From Psychrobacter sp. I-STPA6b (GTDB lineage Bacteria > Pseudomonadota > Gammaproteobacteria > Pseudomonadales > Moraxellaceae): a stretch of 64,000 nucleotides of DNA. Position 1 is the first letter of the stretch; each line of letters begins with the position of its first letter. The stretch covers positions 186,001-250,000 of the forward strand of contig NZ_VEWM01000063.1 of NCBI RefSeq assembly GCF_020662265.1, read 5' to 3'. The notes under the pieces were generated by a model. It saw nothing but the letters and a program-made list of their open reading frames with translations, searched no databases and was not told the DNA's origin. Shown here in pieces: positions 40,519-51,843 of this stretch. The translations under genes and the position numbers were made by a program.

Positions 40519-40545
40519 GCATAAATGAGTCTATATTTGACATAT

Positions 40546-40593
40546 AAGGCTATCCTAGATAAGTAAAATTATTTAGGATAGCCTTAGCTTTTT
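40546..40593 (+). terminator. Rho-independent terminator after greA
   Basis: AAGGCTATCCTA and TAGGATAGCCTT form a 12-bp perfect stem with a 16-base loop, followed by AGCTTTTTA. Confidence 0.85.
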
Positions 40594-40812
40594 ATATCAT
40601 CCCCAAATATATACTATGGTCAAAGAGCTACTAGACAGCTATGGTGTTGACCTCGTTTGCTATACAGCAGTAGGGTCTGTTTTAGTCTTCTTTAACTATA
40701 TTAGAATAACATCAAATTATTTGTCACCTATTTTATAACACGCAACGGTTGAGTTTTATCCCATTTTATCTGACAATAGCTACCTCTGTAGGCTTTACAA
40801 GACCTATCTACT

Positions 40813-41961
40813 ATGAAAGTCATGCGTTTACTGTCGTCTCTTAAACATGATGAGTCCGAACGGGGTATCTTCCATCTGGGTCGTGCCTTGGTGAAACAAG
40901 GTAATCAATCTATCATCGTTGCCAGTGCAGATAATGACCATGACCTCGTCAAGCGCCTAGAAAAAGAAGGCAGCATTTATCATCAGCTAGAGATGAAAAA
41001 GAAATCTTGGCTGTCTTTAATGCAGGTTATTCCGCTACGCCGTCTGATTGAAAAATATAATCCTGATATCATCCATGTTCACTCACGCACGCCAGCATGG
41101 GTATTGCATTGGGCGCTTAAAGGTGCACACCTACAGACTTTTCCAAAAATTGTCGCGACCATGTATGGCTTTTATCCATTAAATAGCTATGTTCGTGCTT
41201 TATTGGATGTTGACTGTGTTATTACCGTCTCAGATAGCGTATTAGAATATTTGCAAAGCTCTTTGCACAGGACTAATAGTCAACCCAAAAATATCATACG
41301 TATCTATCGTGGTGTAGACACTCGCTCATATCCCTATCGTCATAACCCTTCTGTATTTTGGCTACGCCGTACCTTTGCAGAATATCCAGAGTTAGAGCAT
41401 AAAAAGTGGCTACTTTTCCCCTCTATTATTGGGGCAGAATATGGTCAAGAATGGCTGATTGATATTTTGGGAAATTTGCATGAACAATATCCCAATATTC
41501 ACGTTATTATCATGGATGATGATAATCGTACAGGGGATGTTATTTATGAAGAATTTTGTCAACGCTTATGGGCATTAGATCTCACAGATCGAGTCACTTT
41601 TATTGGTAGTCGGCGTAATGACATGCGAGAGTGGCTAGCGGCGGCCAATATCGTTTTGGCACTCGCTAATGAGCCAGAATCTATCGGTATCAATGCCCTA
41701 CAAGCCATCCACCTTGGTACCCCTGTGATTGGTTGGGATAAAGCTGCTTACCGTGAAATACTCCGCCCCTTATATCCACAAGGTCTGGTTAAAGAATATA
41801 AGGCACTGGCATTATGCCGAGTGGTAAAAAACCAACTAGAGAATGTCAGTCGTCCTGCCATTACTGACGAATTTACCATGCGTAAAATGATTGATGAAAC
41901 ACTGCAAGTTTACCAACAACTATGTCAGCCTGAGCCTGTATTAAACTCTAAGCCAAAATAA
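40813..41961 (+). CDS. Glycosyltransferase family 4-like protein
   Basis: The 382-residue protein has the GT-B layout. The N-terminal domain contains SLKHDESERGIFHLGRALVK and PDIIHVHSRTPAWV, typical of retaining glycosyltransferases that act on lipopolysaccharide or capsule. The C-terminal GT1 domain has KKWLLFPSIIGAEYGQEWLI, VTFIGSRRNDMREWLAAANI and the donor-binding motif EPESIGINALQAIHLGTPVI, with Glu residues of the EX7E type. Donor and acceptor are unknown. No signal peptide. The gene has a weak ribosome-binding site and converges on the MOSC gene with a five-base gap. Confidence 0.88.
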   Translation: MKVMRLLSSLKHDESERGIFHLGRALVKQGNQSIIVASADNDHDLVKRLEKEGSIYHQLEMKKKSWLSLMQVIPLRRLIEKYNPDIIHVHSRTPAWVLHWALKGAHLQTFPKIVATMYGFYPLNSYVRALLDVDCVITVSDSVLEYLQSSLHRTNSQPKNIIRIYRGVDTRSYPYRHNPSVFWLRRTFAEYPELEHKKWLLFPSIIGAEYGQEWLIDILGNLHEQYPNIHVIIMDDDNRTGDVIYEEFCQRLWALDLTDRVTFIGSRRNDMREWLAAANIVLALANEPESIGINALQAIHLGTPVIGWDKAAYREILRPLYPQGLVKEYKALALCRVVKNQLENVSRPAITDEFTMRKMIDETLQVYQQLCQPEPVLNSKPK

Positions 41962-41965
41962 TAGC

Positions 41966-42778
41966 TTAGTGGCCCTTTGAGACATCAACCCTACTACCCT
42001 GCCTAATTGTACCACCATGTTTAGCAATCAAATGAATACCAAAAATAGTATCTCCATTGCTATCCACAAGCTGTCGTTGCAGATGTTGTAGTGTCTTAAA
42101 AGGTTGATGTGTCACTGACTTTTCCCCTGTTTTTGGGTCAATATTAATCATTACACAACGAGTACAGCATTTTAGAAACTCAAAATGCACCTCACCAATG
42201 CGAATATCACGCCACTGCTGTTCTATCCATGGCTCAAAATCACCATCAATGACTAAGTTAGGACGAAAATGTGTCATGCTCACAGGACTTTCTAAATGTT
42301 GATTCAATGCATTTAATGATGCTGTCGTGGTCAGCAAATAAGGAGCGCTATCAGCAAATGACAAGGCTGTATTATAATCTTTTAATAAACGATGGCTCTT
42401 TTCACCCAAATAATGTAGTAAGCAAGGTGTATCAAGATGCTTACTTAACCACTGATTGACTTCATCAGAAGCTGTATAGGCTATAAAAGTATCTTTCCAT
42501 ACCGTCACTTCAAAATTTTGGCGACATGCCTGTACAGAAATAGACTGACTATCACCATTTGGGGCAGTTAATGTTAAATTGTGCTGAGTATCCATACTTG
42601 CTTGCCAAAGCAACATCCGTGGATAACGACGTGCAGTGAGAAATTTACCGTTTAAATCAGTAATCAGCCAACGACGATCGTTTACCATACCTTCTGAACA
42701 AATCTGTGCCTGCTGAATACGGTTTCCACCTAAAGATTTAACTGGATAATGATAAATACCATGCAAAGTTGCTATCAT
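41966..42778 (-). CDS. MOSC-domain protein (YcbX-like, without ferredoxin domain)
   Basis: The 270-residue protein starts with a MOSC N-terminal beta-barrel (GIYHYPVKSLGGNRIQQAQI, RRWLITDLNGKFLTARRYPR). The MOSC domain follows, with MTHFRPNLVIDGDFEPW and the conserved cysteine motif LKCCTRCVMINIDPKTGE, where the Mo-cofactor sulfur is bound. E. coli YcbX has a C-terminal 2Fe-2S domain for N-hydroxylated base reduction; that domain is absent here, as in many marC-like or mitochondrial-type MOSC proteins, so a redox partner would be separate. It is monocistronic. Confidence 0.9.
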   Translation of the reverse strand: MIATLHGIYHYPVKSLGGNRIQQAQICSEGMVNDRRWLITDLNGKFLTARRYPRMLLWQASMDTQHNLTLTAPNGDSQSISVQACRQNFEVTVWKDTFIAYTASDEVNQWLSKHLDTPCLLHYLGEKSHRLLKDYNTALSFADSAPYLLTTTASLNALNQHLESPVSMTHFRPNLVIDGDFEPWIEQQWRDIRIGEVHFEFLKCCTRCVMINIDPKTGEKSVTHQPFKTLQHLQRQLVDSNGDTIFGIHLIAKHGGTIRQGSRVDVSKGH

Positions 42779-42905
42779 TTGCTATCCCTATAAGATTGAA
42801 TAAGACATATCATAGTAGCTATGATTAAAATACCCCCTTTAAAAAGTAACAGTGTACAAACCATTACCTAATAAAGAGGGCTAAAATCTTAAAAATAATT
42901 TTGAC

Positions 42906-43037
42906 TAAGGTGTGTTGAACTTGGATACTCTAAGCCTTATTACATAAGGGCTAAGAAAGAATTTTGACAAAATCAACCAATAGCACTCTATCCCTTATAA
43001 ATAAATAACTTAAATCATCAACGTTCAACAAACCCTA
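42906..43037. repeat. MITE-like element, copy E (132 bp)
   Basis: The ends TAAGGTGTGTTGAAC and GTTCAACAAACCCTA are inverted repeats bounded by TA. The interior differs more from the other copies than A, B and D do from each other. It lies between the tkt stop and the promoter region of the MOSC gene and may end tkt transcripts. Confidence 0.7.
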
Positions 43038-43060
43038 TAAAACAATCGATTAGTTAATAA

Positions 43061-45058
43061 CTAAACCAACTCTTTCACCGCCTCAACTACGGCATCGCTA
43101 GTAATACCAAAATGCTTAAACAAATCTTTGGCAGGGGCAGATTCGCCATAAGTGGTCATACCGATGACTTTGCCATCTAAACCAACAAATTTATACCAAT
43201 AATCTACGTGCGATGCCTCAACAGCCACTCTTGCCCGTACTGCACTTGGCAATACCGATTCACGATAATCGCTATCTTGAGCCATAAACACTTCACAACA
43301 TGGCATAGACACCACACGCACACCAACGCCTTGCCCGCTTAATGTTTCATAGGCTTGCATGGCAAGTCCCACTTCTGAACCTGTGGCAATGATAATCGCT
43401 TGTAGCTCACCTTGCTCTTTTGCTAACACATAACCACCTTTAGCAATATTAGCAACTTGCTCATTATCACGAGCTTGATGAGGCAAACCTTGACGACTAA
43501 AAATCAATGCCGATGGTGTATGAGCCGATTTAATCGCCTCAACCCAAGCCGTTGCCGACTCAACAGTATCACATGGTCGCCATGTGTGTAGATTTGGTGT
43601 GGTGCGTAGGCTGGTTAATTGCTCAACGGGCTGATGCGTTGGTCCATCTTCACCCAAGCCAATCGAATCATGGGTATAAACATGAATCACTCTCTGTTTC
43701 ATCAATGCTCCCATACGCACGGCATTGCGAGCATATTCCATAAACATTAAGAAAGTCGCCACATAAGGGATAAAGCCACCATGCAAGGCAATACCATTGG
43801 CGATGGCAGTCATACCAAACTCACGTACCCCATAGAATATATAGTTACCTGAGGCATCATTTTGAATGCCTTTAGCGTCTTTAAATAAGGTCAAATTTGA
43901 CCCTGCCAAATCCGCTGAACCGCCCATTAATTCTGGCAATAATGGCTGTAGCGTATTGATGGCATTTTGACTGGCTTTACGACTGGCAACATCTGCCCCT
44001 TCTGCTTGGCATTGCTCAATATAGGCTTGAGCTTTTTGCTCAAAGTCGCTTGGCAATTCACCATTTAGACGACGCAACAACTCTTTGGCAAGCTCTGGGT
44101 GGGCTTTTTGATATGCATCAAAATCTGCTTGCCAATTTTTTTGTAACACGTCCCCTTTTACTTTACCGTCCCACGCCTCATAAATATCTTGTGGAATTTC
44201 AAAGGGTTCATATTCCCACTCGAGCACTTTACGAGTTAGGGCAATTTCATCTGTTCCCAATGGAGCTCCATGAGAGCTTTCTGTACCTTGTTTGTTCGGG
44301 CTACCTGCTCCAATGATGGTTTTACAAATAATCAAACTGGGCTTGGCTGTCTCAGCGATGGCATTTTGGGTCGCTTGAACGATTGCCTCACTGTCATGCC
44401 CATCAATGCTTTGTACTTGCCAGCCGTAGCTTTCAAAACGCTGTTTGGTATCATCAGTAAACCAACCTTCTACCTCACCATCAATGGAAATACCATTGTC
44501 ATCATAATAAAAAATCAGTTTGCCAAGTCCAAGTGTACCAGCCAATGAGCAAACCTCATGGCTAATACCTTCCATCAAACAACCATCACCCAAAAATGCA
44601 TAAGTATGATGGTCAATGATGTTATGCCCTTCTCGGTTAAATTGAGCAGACAGTGTTTTTTCGGCAATGGCAAAGCCCACGGCATTAGCAATACCTTGCC
44701 CCAATGGTCCAGTGGTGGTTTCAATACCTGCGGTATAGCCGTATTCTGGGTGTCCGGGCGTTTTGGAATGCAACTGACGGAAGTTTTTTAAATCCTCAAT
44801 ACTGACATCATAACCTGTCAAATGCAGTAATGAGTAAATCAGCATTGAGCCATGACCATTTGATAATACAAAGCGGTCACGATTATGCCAGTTTGGGTCG
44901 GCAGGATTGTGCTTTAAAAACTTACGCCAGACAACTTCGGCAATGTCTGCCATACCCATTGGGGCTCCAGGGTGTCCTGAATTGGCTTGTTGTACCGCGT
45001 CAAATGATAGTACACGAATGGCATTGGCTAATCTACGTTGGCTAATTGGGGTTGACAT
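43061..45058 (-). CDS. tkt: Transketolase
   Basis: Transketolase moves two-carbon units between sugar phosphates with thiamine diphosphate. The 665-residue protein has the N-terminal [20 protein letters not shown] block, the ThDP motif [18 protein letters not shown] near residue 155, the pyrimidine-binding segment with [18 protein letters not shown] near 470 and a C-terminal domain ending VEAVKELV. Full length. AGGAT precedes the ATG. Like dxs it needs thiamine diphosphate and glyceraldehyde-3-phosphate. It is monocistronic. Confidence 0.98.
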   Translation of the reverse strand: MSTPISQRRLANAIRVLSFDAVQQANSGHPGAPMGMADIAEVVWRKFLKHNPADPNWHNRDRFVLSNGHGSMLIYSLLHLTGYDVSIEDLKNFRQLHSKTPGHPEYGYTAGIETTTGPLGQGIANAVGFAIAEKTLSAQFNREGHNIIDHHTYAFLGDGCLMEGISHEVCSLAGTLGLGKLIFYYDDNGISIDGEVEGWFTDDTKQRFESYGWQVQSIDGHDSEAIVQATQNAIAETAKPSLIICKTIIGAGSPNKQGTESSHGAPLGTDEIALTRKVLEWEYEPFEIPQDIYEAWDGKVKGDVLQKNWQADFDAYQKAHPELAKELLRRLNGELPSDFEQKAQAYIEQCQAEGADVASRKASQNAINTLQPLLPELMGGSADLAGSNLTLFKDAKGIQNDASGNYIFYGVREFGMTAIANGIALHGGFIPYVATFLMFMEYARNAVRMGALMKQRVIHVYTHDSIGLGEDGPTHQPVEQLTSLRTTPNLHTWRPCDTVESATAWVEAIKSAHTPSALIFSRQGLPHQARDNEQVANIAKGGYVLAKEQGELQAIIIATGSEVGLAMQAYETLSGQGVGVRVVSMPCCEVFMAQDSDYRESVLPSAVRARVAVEASHVDYWYKFVGLDGKVIGMTTYGESAPAKDLFKHFGITSDAVVEAVKELV

Positions 45059-45377
45059 GAGATATCCTATTATATGAGTTATAAAGTTAACAAGTAAGCA
45101 TGCTTTATATATTTACAATCACAGACCAGACGTTAAATTCATATTGCAGACCCTATACATACAAAATGGTCAGATAAATTCCATCATATCCGCTAAAATA
45201 TATATCACAAAATTTATGGCTAATAGTACCATAATTGTCTTTCTGTGGCAGAGGCATCGCTTTGACTTCAACATATTTTTTCATATAGTCACACATATGC
45301 AAGTATGCTAAATAAAAATACGAACCACACCCTATCTCTTCACTGTATCATATGGATACTAAAGGAAAATAGCATTT
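45059..45377. other. Intergenic region between divergent tkt and rRNA methyltransferase
   Basis: About 320 bases with the two promoters. No gene, repeat or hairpin was recognised. Confidence 0.45.
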
Positions 45378-46175
45378 ATGGAACTCATTACCTCAGATAA
45401 AAATCCAACTGTTAAGCTGGCTTCTGCATTATTATCACAATCTCGACAACGTAAAAAATCTGGACAAACCGTCCTAGAAGGCACACATCTGATTGATGCC
45501 GTGCTACGCACCCAAATACCTATCACACACATTTTATTATCAGAGTCGGCACACAGTCACACGGAAGTTCAACACTTACTTACGCGACTACCACATCAAC
45601 CACCCATTTATACTCTAAGCAACCGACTTTACCAAAGTATTCGTACACTTGGCACAGGTATTGATATGATGGCTATCATTGACATACCTTCTCCCATACT
45701 CACACCATCACAAACAATCAATAAAGACTGCCTTATTTTAAATGACATACAGGATAACGGTAATGTTGGTACACTGCTCAGAACAGCAGCCGCCATTGGC
45801 ATTGATACCATCTTATGCACCACTGGCACTGCTCAAGTATGGTCACCAAAAACCCTACGTGCCGGTATGGGCGCGCAGTTTAGCCTAACCATCTATGAAG
45901 GGCTACAAATTAGCGATATTCTTAATCATGTCAAAACACCACTATTTGCCACCAGCTCACATACAGATAACTTAATATATAAACAAGACTTAACTGCACC
46001 CATCGCATGGGTATTAGGGCATGAAGGACAAGGCGTGTGTGATGAACTTATGCAATGTGCCACCCCCATTGCACTACCACAGCCCAACGGGCAAGAGAGC
46101 CTTAATGTTGCCATTGCAGGTGCACTGTGTCTCTATGAAACTCTACGCCAGCGTAAATATGCCTCCAACTCATAA
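45378..46175 (+). CDS. TrmH/SpoU-family RNA 2'-O-methyltransferase
   Basis: The 265-residue protein has the N-terminal substrate-binding domain of RlmB-like enzymes (RQRKKSGQTVLEGTHLIDAV) and the SPOUT knot: motif 1 NDIQDNGNVGTLLRTAAAIG with the catalytic Arg, motif 2 WVLGHEGQGVCDELM and motif 3 LPQPNGQESLNVAIAGALCL. These transfer a methyl group from S-adenosylmethionine to a ribose 2'-OH. The exact rRNA or tRNA target cannot be told. AAGGAAAA lies upstream of the ATG. Terminator downstream. Confidence 0.92.
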   Translation: MELITSDKNPTVKLASALLSQSRQRKKSGQTVLEGTHLIDAVLRTQIPITHILLSESAHSHTEVQHLLTRLPHQPPIYTLSNRLYQSIRTLGTGIDMMAIIDIPSPILTPSQTINKDCLILNDIQDNGNVGTLLRTAAAIGIDTILCTTGTAQVWSPKTLRAGMGAQFSLTIYEGLQISDILNHVKTPLFATSSHTDNLIYKQDLTAPIAWVLGHEGQGVCDELMQCATPIALPQPNGQESLNVAIAGALCLYETLRQRKYASNS

Positions 46176-46194
46176 GAAGTATCAACAAAGCACT

Positions 46195-46229
46195 AAAAAA
46201 GCCCTCAGCACATAGACTGAGGGCTTTTT
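46195..46229. terminator. Bidirectional rho-independent terminator
   Basis: AAAAAGCCCTCAG and CTGAGGGCTTTTT form a 13-bp stem with an eight-base loop between convergent genes (RNA methyltransferase and etfA). Confidence 0.92.
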
Positions 46230-46283
46230 AACGCATCACTCACACTTTAAGAAGATAAGTGATGCAATTGTCTTAGCATACAA

Positions 46284-47216
46284 TTACAGCTTACTGGTTA
46301 ACTCTGGTACAGCATCAAACAAATCTGCTTCCAAGAAATAGTCAGCAACACTAGCAATCGGCGCTTCTGGGTCATTATTGATTGCAACAATCACTTTAGA
46401 GTCTTTCATACCTGCTAAGTGTTGAATCGCACCTGAAATACCCGCAGCAATGTACAATTGTGGTGCGACGATTTTACCAGTCTGACCAACCTGCATATCA
46501 TTTGGTACATAACCAGCATCCACAGCAGCACGTGATGCACCAACAGCAGCACCCAGCTTATCTGCTAATGGCTCAATGTATTTTGTAAAGTTTTCACCAC
46601 TTGCTAGAGCACGACCACCAGACACAACGATTTCTGCTGAGGTTAATTCTGGACGGTCAGATTTTGCTAACTCTTCACCAACAAATTTTGACTTACCAGC
46701 ATCTTGAGCATTGTCCACAGCTTCAACTGTAGCACTGCCACCTTCAGCAGGCGCTGCATCAAATGCCGTTGTACGCACAGTTACGATGACTTTTGATTCG
46801 GTTGTTTTAACTGTAGCGGTCGCATTACCAGCATAAATTGGACGCTCAAATGTATTGGCATCAACAACTTTTGTAATATCTGAAACCATGCTTAAATCTA
46901 GTAAAGCGGCAACACGTGGCATAAAGTTTTTGCCTGTTGTTGTTGCAGCAGCAACGATATGGTCATAACCATCAGCCAAATCTTTTACTAATAGTGCCAC
47001 ATTTTCTGCTAACTGATGCTCATAAGCAGCATTATCTGCCAATAGAACCTTACTGACACCATCAACTTTTGCTGCTTCATCAGCAACTGCCTGACAACCA
47101 GAACCAGCAACCAATACGTGAACATCACCACCCATTTCTTTAGCAGCAGTGACTGTGCTTAAAGTCGCTTTTTTCAAGCTTGTATTATCATGCTCTGCAT
47201 ATACTAAAATTGCCAT
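46284..47216 (-). CDS. etfA: Electron transfer flavoprotein alpha subunit
   Basis: EtfA carries the FAD that passes electrons from acyl-CoA dehydrogenases to the ETF:quinone oxidoreductase. The C-terminal FAD domain is diagnostic: [54 protein letters not shown] and [20 protein letters not shown]. At 310 residues it is standard. AAGGATAA precedes the ATG. It lies 243 bases after etfB on the same strand; this gap is larger than usual for an etfBA operon, so a second promoter is possible. Confidence 0.97.
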   Translation of the reverse strand: MAILVYAEHDNTSLKKATLSTVTAAKEMGGDVHVLVAGSGCQAVADEAAKVDGVSKVLLADNAAYEHQLAENVALLVKDLADGYDHIVAAATTTGKNFMPRVAALLDLSMVSDITKVVDANTFERPIYAGNATATVKTTESKVIVTVRTTAFDAAPAEGGSATVEAVDNAQDAGKSKFVGEELAKSDRPELTSAEIVVSGGRALASGENFTKYIEPLADKLGAAVGASRAAVDAGYVPNDMQVGQTGKIVAPQLYIAAGISGAIQHLAGMKDSKVIVAINNDPEAPIASVADYFLEADLFDAVPELTSKL

Positions 47217-47459
47217 TGTTTTATCCTTTAAAATTTTATCATTGAGCGAATGATAAAGGGTATCTTATAAACACATCATATCTGGACTAATCTGTCTTTC
47301 TTTTACAATGATGTTGGTACCACCCTAAAATGTATCATCTTGCTCAAAATTAATTTAATGAGTAAATTACCAAACTTACAATATATAACCTATATATAAC
47401 TTGCCATGCTATACGTATATTGGCTTAACTCGTTTATATACACTTAAAACTATAAAAGT

Positions 47460-48209
47460 TTAAATAACTTTTGCCTCATTTTTAAGCTTATCAATTAGCT
47501 CATCAACTGACGCAACTTTCACACCTGCAGAACGCTGTGCTGGTGGCTCAACTTTCAAAATCTCTTGTTTTGAAGTCATATCTACACCAAAGTCAGCTGG
47601 TGTTTTCTCATCTAATGGCTTTTTCTTTGCCTTCATAATATTAGGTAGCTTAGCAAAGCGTGGCTCATTTAGACGCAAGTCAGTCGTAATCACTGCAGGT
47701 AGACTTAACTCAACCGTTTGTAAACCACCATCAATTTCACGAGTTACTTGAACTTTATCACCTTCAACTTTGACTTCAGACGCAAATGTTGCTTGACCAA
47801 CACCCATCAGAGCCGCCAACATCTGACCTGTTTGGTTGTTATCATCATCAATCGCTTGCTTACCTAACAAGATAACTTCTGTACCTTCCTGCTCAGCAAT
47901 ACCTTTTAGAATTTTTGCAACTTGTAATGGATAAGCTTTTTCATCTGTTTGCACCAACACACCACGGTCAGCACCTAATGCTAACGCGGCACGAATCTGC
48001 TCTTGTGCTTCTTTAGGACCAATAGATGCCACGATAATTTCATCAATCACGCCAGCTTCTTTTAAACGCACCGCTTCTTCAACAGCAATCTCACAAAATG
48101 GGTTGATTGACATTTTGGTATTGCTCAAATCCACACCTGAATTATCCGCTTTTACACGAACCTTTACGTTATAATCAATCACGCGCTTGACAGCAACTAA
48201 TGCTTTCAT
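47460..48209 (-). CDS. etfB: Electron transfer flavoprotein beta subunit
   Basis: The 249-residue subunit binds AMP and pairs with EtfA. Its start [20 protein letters not shown], the family signature [20 protein letters not shown] and the segment [20 protein letters not shown] are typical. AGAGGAC lies upstream of the ATG. The dehydrogenase partners and the ETF:quinone oxidoreductase gene are not in this window. Confidence 0.97.
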   Translation of the reverse strand: MKALVAVKRVIDYNVKVRVKADNSGVDLSNTKMSINPFCEIAVEEAVRLKEAGVIDEIIVASIGPKEAQEQIRAALALGADRGVLVQTDEKAYPLQVAKILKGIAEQEGTEVILLGKQAIDDDNNQTGQMLAALMGVGQATFASEVKVEGDKVQVTREIDGGLQTVELSLPAVITTDLRLNEPRFAKLPNIMKAKKKPLDEKTPADFGVDMTSKQEILKVEPPAQRSAGVKVASVDELIDKLKNEAKVI

Positions 48210-48997
48210 ACAGTCCTCTTTATTTTTTATAAATGGGTTAAGCCAAGTCTACATAGCGACTCATGTCTATACTCTAAATCATAAGATGAACAAACCATTT
48301 TTAGATTCATGTTATCTCATGACAGTCTATATACTATGAGTACAAGTAGCCTTCGCCAGTAACAACGAAATATATCTAATAATCCTATAATAGCAGTCTC
48401 TTGCCTTATATAAGTTACCAAATATGTAAAGATATTATAAATTTTTGCAGAATTATATTGATGTAGTGTCGTCTTGAGGTCAAGGCACAGCTGTGAATGA
48501 AGGGTCATAGATTTTAGAAGATAGATAGTTGATTCAAGATAATCCCGATACCAGTCAGCCAAATAAAAGTACAACCATCTTGACAAAAATACGTACTTTT
48601 GGTGGGAGTAGCAAAGTAAGCGCTTCTTATGGTATTGACTATATCTTGACTCTTGTTATCTTATTACCCATAGTCATAGGCAAAAACAAAATAGCTAAAC
48701 AGTAATGACAACATAACCCTTTTATTTTAAACAGACTATAGCCATACATATATTATTCCATTTTTTCTTACTTATTAGTAATAGATTCATTTCTAGTTAA
48801 GCCATACATTATTAAAATATATTTTTTATTTAATAATACATGTTTTTTAATATCCCTTATAAAGAAAAAGCAACCTAATTAGATAGGTTGCTTTTCTTAT
48901 TATACTTATAATATTTTTCTAGTTTGTTAATATATTAGCAAGAATTTTAATAAAAAGACCTGATAAAATAAAAATAACTATAAAGTCTTAGTTCAAA
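48210..48997. other. Gene-free region of about 790 bases
   Basis: Between etfB and cspA. It holds the cspA terminator and the etfB promoter. An 89-codon minus-strand frame (48317-48586) is rejected as a gene, though its segment near 48540-48590 has a less AT-rich composition and may be a remnant. No copy of the TIR element was seen here. Confidence 0.5.
48866..48895 (-). terminator. Rho-independent terminator after cspA
   Basis: AAAAGCAACCTA and TAGGTTGCTTTT form a 12-bp perfect stem with a six-base loop; on the minus strand it continues into TTTTTCTTTAT. It lies about 100 bases after the cspA stop. Confidence 0.88.
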
Positions 48998-49210
48998 TTA
49001 TACTGGCTCGATTTGCTCAGCTTGTGGGCCTTTTTGACCTTGACCTAGAACAAATGAAACTTTTTGACCTTCAGCTAGGGTTTTAAAACCACTACCTTGA
49101 ATTGCACTGTAATGAGCAAATACATCTTGTCCACCATCGTCTTGTGCGATGAAACCAAAACCTTTTGCTTCGTTGAACCACTTAACAGTGCCTTGAACAC
49201 GTTCTGACAT
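48998..49210 (-). CDS. Cold-shock domain protein
   Basis: The 70-residue protein is a single cold-shock OB fold: RNP1 KGFGFIAQ and RNP2 VFAHYSAI are both intact, preceded by GTVKWFNEA. These bind single-stranded RNA and DNA and act as RNA chaperones. AGGATAAG lies upstream of the ATG. The long AT-rich upstream region could be a cold-responsive 5' UTR; it contains the palindrome ACCTTTAAAGGT at 49272-49283. Whether this member is cold-induced cannot be told. Confidence 0.96.
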   Translation of the reverse strand: MSERVQGTVKWFNEAKGFGFIAQDDGGQDVFAHYSAIQGSGFKTLAEGQKVSFVLGQGQKGPQAEQIEPV

Positions 49211-49621
49211 AACTTATCCTACAATACTAATTTGGGGGTTAAAAAATTTGGTCATTGTGATAAAGGTAAAAACCTTTAAAGGTAATCCCAAACTTCTTAG
49301 TGAAGTATAACAGCTTTCTGATAAATATCCCACAGTAATTGCAGGTATTTTGTAACTAATCGCCTTTTTTTCACCGTTCATAGCCATTTTTTAGTGTTTT
49401 TTGTAAAAATTTTATCAAAAAAACGTTTATCTCTTAATAACAACTTAAAAAGCTCTAAATATATGATAAAAAAGATAAAAAGCATCTTCATCCATCTTCT
49501 AATATCTTTTACATATAGTAAACCAATACTAGTACACAGCATTGGTTTAGTACAAATGTTAAGATTAGCTTCATAGTGACAAGTTTTTATGACTTCTCAT
49601 TGCCAGTTGTCAGATAAGCCA
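49211..49621. other. Intergenic region upstream of the cold-shock gene
   Basis: About 410 bases. The left part probably holds a long cspA 5' UTR and promoter, with the palindrome ACCTTTAAAGGT at 49272-49283. No gene is accepted; a 60-codon frame at 49394-49576 is Lys/Ile-rich and unsupported. Confidence 0.5.
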
Positions 49622-50050
49622 TCATAAGCCTGATATGGGCAACCAAGGTGTAGCTAGAACTAACAAACATAACAATAAAAAAATAAGGGAAAATGACTGA
49701 CTATAAGCCACATAGCGCATGGGAATAACGAGATCTTCAGGAGAGTCTGGTACACCTTTTTTCCGGATTAACTTTGTACCATATATCCAACCAAAAATAG
49801 TATAGATGCTATAAGCCACTGGCACAGCAAGTGCTAATGATTGTAAGTTAAAGGCATAAAGCACCCACAATGAAACAAAAAACCAAACTGTATCTAGTAT
49901 TGAACTAATATGAAAAAATGTTGATTTGGGCAGTTTGCCTGCTGTTTTTTTTAGCATCATGGACTCTGTCCATATCAACATAGCTATAACAGCACTTAAG
50001 AATATATAGGCAAACTCTGGAGTTAGCCAGTCTAAAGAAGTCAATGACAA
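49622..50050 (-). CDS. Small multi-pass membrane protein of unknown function
   Basis: The frame begins at 50074, but a TTG at 50050 has AAGG eight bases upstream, so I place the start there (about 142 residues). Four hydrophobic segments are visible: EFAYIFLSAVIAMLIW, TVWFFVSLWVLYAFNL, LALAVPVAYSIYTIFGWIYG and FSLIFLLLCLLVLATPWL, separated by short loops with Lys-rich stretches (MLKKTAGKLPKS, KLIRKKG). I do not recognise the family. The start is uncertain. It is monocistronic, preceded by ilvC's terminator. Confidence 0.65.
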   Translation of the reverse strand: MSLTSLDWLTPEFAYIFLSAVIAMLIWTESMMLKKTAGKLPKSTFFHISSILDTVWFFVSLWVLYAFNLQSLALAVPVAYSIYTIFGWIYGTKLIRKKGVPDSPEDLVIPMRYVAYSQSFSLIFLLLCLLVLATPWLPISGL

Positions 50051-50167
50051 AATATAATACCTTTTTCCAAACAATTTAAATAATAAAAACAGTAATAAAA
50101 TGAGAGATATGCATAGCTATGTTGGGCTTTTTGATACAGTTTCAAGTTATTATGAAGCACCATCATT

Positions 50168-50196
50168 AAAAAACCCCAAGACTTGCGCCTTGAGGT
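50168..50196 (-). terminator. Rho-independent terminator after ilvC
   Basis: On the minus strand AACCTCAAG pairs with CTTGGGGTT (one G-U) around an eight-base loop and is followed by a run of T residues. Confidence 0.75.
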
Positions 50197-50249
50197 TAGT
50201 AATACTTATCTAACAAAGATAGATTAATATATCTATCTCATAAGAACCA

Positions 50250-51269
<1,020 letters not shown>

Positions 51270-51348
51270 TTATATCCTTTTGTGTGAAAAAAAATAATAT
51301 ATTCAGTTTAATTTTAAGCTGCCATCTTATAAACCACAGCTTCGTTTA

Positions 51349-51843
51349 CTATATGCTTAATGTGCGCTCACCACGTAAAATACCAATGACACCAGAACGT
51401 ACCACTTCTAACACGCGGTCTTGTCCAATGACATCAATAAAACCATCTAGTTTTTCAGTATTCCCAATAATCTGAATGGTATACAAATTGGCTGTCACAT
51501 CAACAATCTGCGCACGAAAAATATCAGCACTACGTTTGATTTCTTCACGTACATTTCCTGTAGCACGCACCTTGATAAGCATCAATTCACGCTCTACATG
51601 TGGGTTGTCCGTCAGGTTTATCACCTTAACGACTTCGATAAGCTTATGTAACTGCTTAGTAATCTGCTCAATTTTATCTGCTGAAGTATTGGTTGTTAAA
51701 GTCAGCCGTGAAATGGTGTTATCTTCAGTTGGCGCAACATTCAATGTTTCAATGTTATATCCGCGCTGAGAGAATAACCCAACTACCCGAGATAAAGAGC
51801 CAGACTCATTTTCTAAAAGAACAGAAATAAGATGTTGTTGCAT
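51349..51843 (-). CDS. ilvH: Acetolactate synthase small (regulatory) subunit
   Basis: The 164-residue subunit has the N-terminal ACT domain (HLISVLLENESGSLSRVVGL, FSQRGYNIETLNVAPTED) that binds valine for feedback inhibition, and a C-terminal domain ending RGERTLSI. The ATG at 51843 overlaps the ilvI stop by one base (TAATG), so the subunits are translationally coupled. An upstream extension of nine codons inside ilvI is rejected. Confidence 0.96.
   Translation of the reverse strand: MQQHLISVLLENESGSLSRVVGLFSQRGYNIETLNVAPTEDNTISRLTLTTNTSADKIEQITKQLHKLIEVVKVINLTDNPHVERELMLIKVRATGNVREEIKRSADIFRAQIVDVTANLYTIQIIGNTEKLDGFIDVIGQDRVLEVVRSGVIGILRGERTLSI

Noticed and set aside
40669..40700. Further copy of the TIR element near TAGGGTCTGTTTTAG
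   Set aside because: Only the first ten bases fit, no GAAC core follows and no matching right end lies within 300 bases.
48317..48586. 89-codon minus-strand frame
   Set aside because: No ribosome-binding site, Tyr/Leu/Ile-rich as expected from AT-rich DNA, no recognisable domain. A remnant is possible but cannot be supported.
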